DNA from: CAVLCC01 sp963624975 | GTDB lineage: Bacteria; Actinomycetota; Coriobacteriia; Coriobacteriales; CADBOM01 | Direction: 5' to 3' | NCBI GenBank assembly: GCA_963624975.1 | Contig: CAVFRF010000063.1 | Coordinates: 14,113-78,112 of the forward strand | DNA: 64,000 bases | Part shown: positions 61,460 to 64,000 of the stretch, one piece after another | Layout: every line of letters begins with the position of its first letter | Numbering within the stretch: position 1 is the first letter of the stretch | Notes under the pieces: model-generated | Told to the model about the DNA's origin: nothing | Databases searched by the model: none | Seen by the model: only the letters and a program-made list of their open reading frames with translations | Made by a program: the position numbers and the translations under genes

Positions 61460-62836
61460 ATGAGCGAGGTAGTCGTAGTCGGAGCCGGGCTGGCAGGGTC
61501 GGAAGCCGCGTTGCAGCTTGCCGACAGGGGCATCGACGTGCGTCTGTACGAGATGCGCCCCAACAAGAGCACCCCGGCGCACCACACCGGAGGGTATGCC
61601 GAGCTGGTGTGCTCCAACTCGCTCAAGAGCCTCGATGGCGCGTCGGCCGCTGGCGTTCTCAAGTACGAGCTGTCCATGATGGGTTCGAGGCTCATCGACA
61701 TGGCCTTCCGCTCGATGGTTCCAGCTGGCAAGGCGCTTGCGGTCGATAGAGATGTTTTCTCTGGGCTGGTTACAGAGGCCATCAACTCGCATCCGCACAT
61801 CACCGTCGTTTCGGAAGAGCTGGAAGAGCTGCCTGCCGCGCCCGCGATAGTGGCCACAGGACCGCTCACCTCAGACGCGCTCGCGGCATCGATCCAAGGT
61901 GCCCTGGGCACCGGCTTCATGTCGTTCTACGATGCGGCTGCGCCGATCGTGTCCTACGACTCGATCGATCTCGACAGGGTGTTCGCCCAGTCCAGATATG
62001 GCAAAGGCGGTGCCGACTACCTCAACGCTCCCTTCGACAAAGACGAGTACGAGGCATTTCTCGATGCGCTGCTCTCCGCCGAGAAGGCCATACCCAAGGC
62101 CTTCGAGCGCAAAGATCTGTTCTCGGCGTGCCAGCCCGTCGAAGAAATCGCACGAACCGGGCGCGATGCCCTGCGCTTCGGGCCGCTCAAGCCGGTCGGC
62201 CTCACCGATCCCGAGACGGGCCGCCGTCCATGGGCCGTGGTCCAGCTGCGCAGCGAGAACGGATCCGGCACCGCGTACAACCTAGTGGGATTCCAGACCA
62301 ACCTCAAGTTCGCCGAGCAGGAGCGCGTTTTCAGGATGATTCCCGGCCTCGAGAACGCGGAGTTCCTCAGGTTCGGCGTGATGCATCGCAACACGTTCAT
62401 CGACTCTCCGCATGCGCTTGCTCCGGGCTTCGAGTCCAAGGCGACTCCGGGCCTTCGCTTCGCGGGCCAGGTCACTGGCACCGAGGGCTACTGCGAGGCC
62501 ATAGCCTCCGGACTCATGGCCGCGCTGGCCACATATGCCCAGCTCGAAGGCCATACGCTGCCAGAGCTTCCGCGCCATACGATGTTCGGTGCGCTTTGCG
62601 CCTATGCCAGCGACCCCACGGTCGAGAACTACCAGCCCATGCACGTCAACTTCGGCATCCTGGAGCCGTTCGAACCCAAGATCAAGAACAAGCAGGACCG
62701 CTACCGGGCATATGCGAAGCGCGCAAGGGAGAGCCTGCGCTCGTATATGGAGGAGTTGGTCGAACTTGGGGTACTGCCGGCCGATGCCCTGGGTCGCAGC
62801 GTCCCCCAATCGCTGGCAGAGTACATTCTCGGCTAG
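61460..62836 (+). CDS. trmFO: Folate-dependent tRNA m5U54 methyltransferase TrmFO
   Basis: FAD protein of 458 aa that methylates U54 of tRNA using methylenetetrahydrofolate. The FAD motif VVVVGAGLAGSEAALQLADR opens the protein; RPNKSTPAHHTGGYAELVCS and the C-terminal FAGQVTGTEGYCEAIASG are diagnostic. ATG 61460 behind TAGGGAGCAGG; the longer frame overlaps dprA. In Bacillus-type order topA sits between dprA and trmFO; it is absent here. Confidence 0.94.
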   Translation: MSEVVVVGAGLAGSEAALQLADRGIDVRLYEMRPNKSTPAHHTGGYAELVCSNSLKSLDGASAAGVLKYELSMMGSRLIDMAFRSMVPAGKALAVDRDVFSGLVTEAINSHPHITVVSEELEELPAAPAIVATGPLTSDALAASIQGALGTGFMSFYDAAAPIVSYDSIDLDRVFAQSRYGKGGADYLNAPFDKDEYEAFLDALLSAEKAIPKAFERKDLFSACQPVEEIARTGRDALRFGPLKPVGLTDPETGRRPWAVVQLRSENGSGTAYNLVGFQTNLKFAEQERVFRMIPGLENAEFLRFGVMHRNTFIDSPHALAPGFESKATPGLRFAGQVTGTEGYCEAIASGLMAALATYAQLEGHTLPELPRHTMFGALCAYASDPTVENYQPMHVNFGILEPFEPKIKNKQDRYRAYAKRARESLRSYMEELVELGVLPADALGRSVPQSLAEYILG

Positions 62837-63054
62837 CCGTCAATCCCCGCCGCAAGCTCAGCCGCGCTCAGCACTCGCAATTGCCAGCAGGACGCGGGAT
62901 TCAAATAGATGCCAATCTATGAACCGGGCGAGTCCAAGGTCTCCGGTTGCTGACAGATTGAATGTATCGTTATGGGGTACGGGACGAACCGGATATCGTC
63001 TGCATTCGATGTCCGGATTGGGGATCACTGATTTCGTAGATGGGACGAGGCGAG

Positions 63055-64000
63055 ATGTCCAGTTCTAGAGAGCAGAAACAAGGCTCGGTTTCCGACGAGG
63101 CCACCGTTGCCGACGTTGGCGACACGCTCGTGCAGGGTTGTGAAGATTCTGCGGGCGCAACCAACACCGCGGCCGATCTCGGGCAGCGCTTTCTCGACTC
63201 GCTCGGTGCCGCCCGGCAGTACTCCCCTCACACTATCGACGCTTACCGCAGCGACCTAGCTGCCTTCTTCGACTGGCTGTCAAGCAACGATATAGATATC
63301 CGCGCAATTACCCACAGACAGATGAGGGGCTACATGAGCTTCCTCAACTCCTCCGGCTATGCCAAGAGCACCATCAACCGAAAGCTGTCGGCCGCCAAGT
63401 CGTTCTACCGCTGGCTGGTCGCCGACGGCGATATCGACGCAAGCCCGCTCTCGGTGGTTTCTGCCCCCAAGAAGCCCAAGGTGCTTCCAAAGCGGCTGGT
63501 TCCAGCCGACATAGCCAAGCTGCTATCCGTGTGGGGCGAAAAGGATGCCAGTTCCATCCGCAATCAGGCGATTCTCGAACTCATGTACGCGTCGGGTGCC
63601 CGCATTTCCGAGATATCCAACATGAAGGTAGACGACGTGGATTTCGCGCAACGTCAAATCAAGGTATTCGGCAAGGGTTCCAAAGAGCGCATCATCCCGA
63701 TACACGACCTTGCGATCAATAATCTGAGAGCTTACATGACCACGGCCAGGCCAGAACTTGCCGCCAAGTCCAAACGGGGCGCTACAGCGCGGCTGTTCCT
63801 GTCGTCGCGTGGCAATCCCATGAGCGCCGATGTTATCCGCAAGATGTTCAAGCAGACCTTGCAGCTCGCAGGACTGGATGCCAGCCTCACGCCCCACGAC
63901 ATGCGGCATTCCTTCGCCACCGACATGCTGGAGGGGGGTGCCGACCTCCGCACCGTGCAGGAGCTCCTCGGCCACGCGAGCCTCTCGACCACCCAGATCT
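63055..64000 (+). CDS. xerC: Tyrosine recombinase (XerC-like), cut by window end
   Basis: At least 315 residues are present; the C-terminus with the catalytic tyrosine lies beyond the window. The N-terminal SAM-like DNA-binding domain (LGAARQYSPHTIDAYRSDLA) follows a 50-residue variable leader. In the catalytic domain the first arginine is in ASGARISEI, the lysine region in GKGSKERIIP, HxxR in TPHDMRHSFAT and GHASLSTTQI. It follows trmFO as xerC/codV does in Firmicutes, so dif-site resolution is likelier than a phage integrase, but XerD cannot be excluded. ATG 63055 with GAGGCGAG upstream. Confidence 0.88.
   Translation, partial: MSSSREQKQGSVSDEATVADVGDTLVQGCEDSAGATNTAADLGQRFLDSLGAARQYSPHTIDAYRSDLAAFFDWLSSNDIDIRAITHRQMRGYMSFLNSSGYAKSTINRKLSAAKSFYRWLVADGDIDASPLSVVSAPKKPKVLPKRLVPADIAKLLSVWGEKDASSIRNQAILELMYASGARISEISNMKVDDVDFAQRQIKVFGKGSKERIIPIHDLAINNLRAYMTTARPELAAKSKRGATARLFLSSRGNPMSADVIRKMFKQTLQLAGLDASLTPHDMRHSFATDMLEGGADLRTVQELLGHASLSTTQI

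Noticed and set aside
63055..64000. Phage integrase and attachment site
   Set aside because: Position next to trmFO and XerC-like motifs favour a housekeeping recombinase; no phage genes or direct repeats are seen, though the end is cut off.

Overview
The window is a high-GC bacterial chromosome segment, almost entirely coding, with tightly packed operons and many GTG/TTG starts. The gene set points to an anaerobic, gut-type Actinomycetota of the class Coriobacteriia (Eggerthellaceae-like): FabK as the only enoyl-ACP reductase seen, pyruvate phosphate dikinase with its DUF299 regulator, an MttB-family methyltransferase without an in-frame TAG, and an HrcA/CIRCE heat-shock system. This placement is an inference from gene content; there is no rRNA in the window, and I found no tRNA.

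Layout. 1-3.2 kb: accessory DNA with a family 2 glycosyltransferase, a decayed membrane-protein remnant, three 33-bp-spaced direct repeats, and an AAA ATPase of the DUF4143 type. 3.2-13.7 kb: a complete type II fatty-acid operon, acpP-accBCDA-fabH-fabK-fabD-fabG-fabF-fabZ, ending in nikR with a His-rich tail. 13.7-18.1 kb: two tandem secreted beta-helix proteins, the first a shortened paralogue, then a tiny hydrophobic ORF with strong hairpins resembling a type I toxin locus. 18.1-26.2 kb, minus strand: a Zn/Cd-type P-ATPase and its separate HMA metal chaperone behind an ArsR/SmtB-like operator, an amidase lipoprotein, a PutP-like symporter, an HD-domain dNTPase, and an aldehyde dehydrogenase homologue that has lost its catalytic residues.

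26.5-31.2 kb: a Maf/5-formyl-THF cyclo-ligase fusion, an iron-sulfur protein, citrate synthase and a small membrane protein. 31.2-34.4 kb: a probably acquired MttB-like methyltransferase and MFS transporter with their own sigma70-like promoter and a long AT-rich leader. 34.5-42.7 kb: lepA, a dihydrouridine synthase and hemW (plus), then hrcA-dnaJ-mtaB (minus) behind a CIRCE element. 42.9-46.8 kb: phoH-ybeY-dgkA-era-recO. 46.8-56.7 kb: an XRE regulator with its own operator-like palindrome, a PcsB-like cell-wall protein divergent from the PPDK regulator, ppdK, asnB-dgt, a Dabb-domain protein and a STAS protein. 56.8-64 kb: rplS, rnhB, yraN-comM-dprA-trmFO and a tyrosine recombinase (XerC by position) cut by the window end.

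Most of the window is housekeeping. The parts most worth a second look are the ALDH pseudoenzyme paired with an HD dNTPase, the repeat and hairpin array ahead of yraN-comM-dprA, the type I toxin-like locus, the MttB leader, the 33-bp repeat array, and several precise operator-like palindromes.
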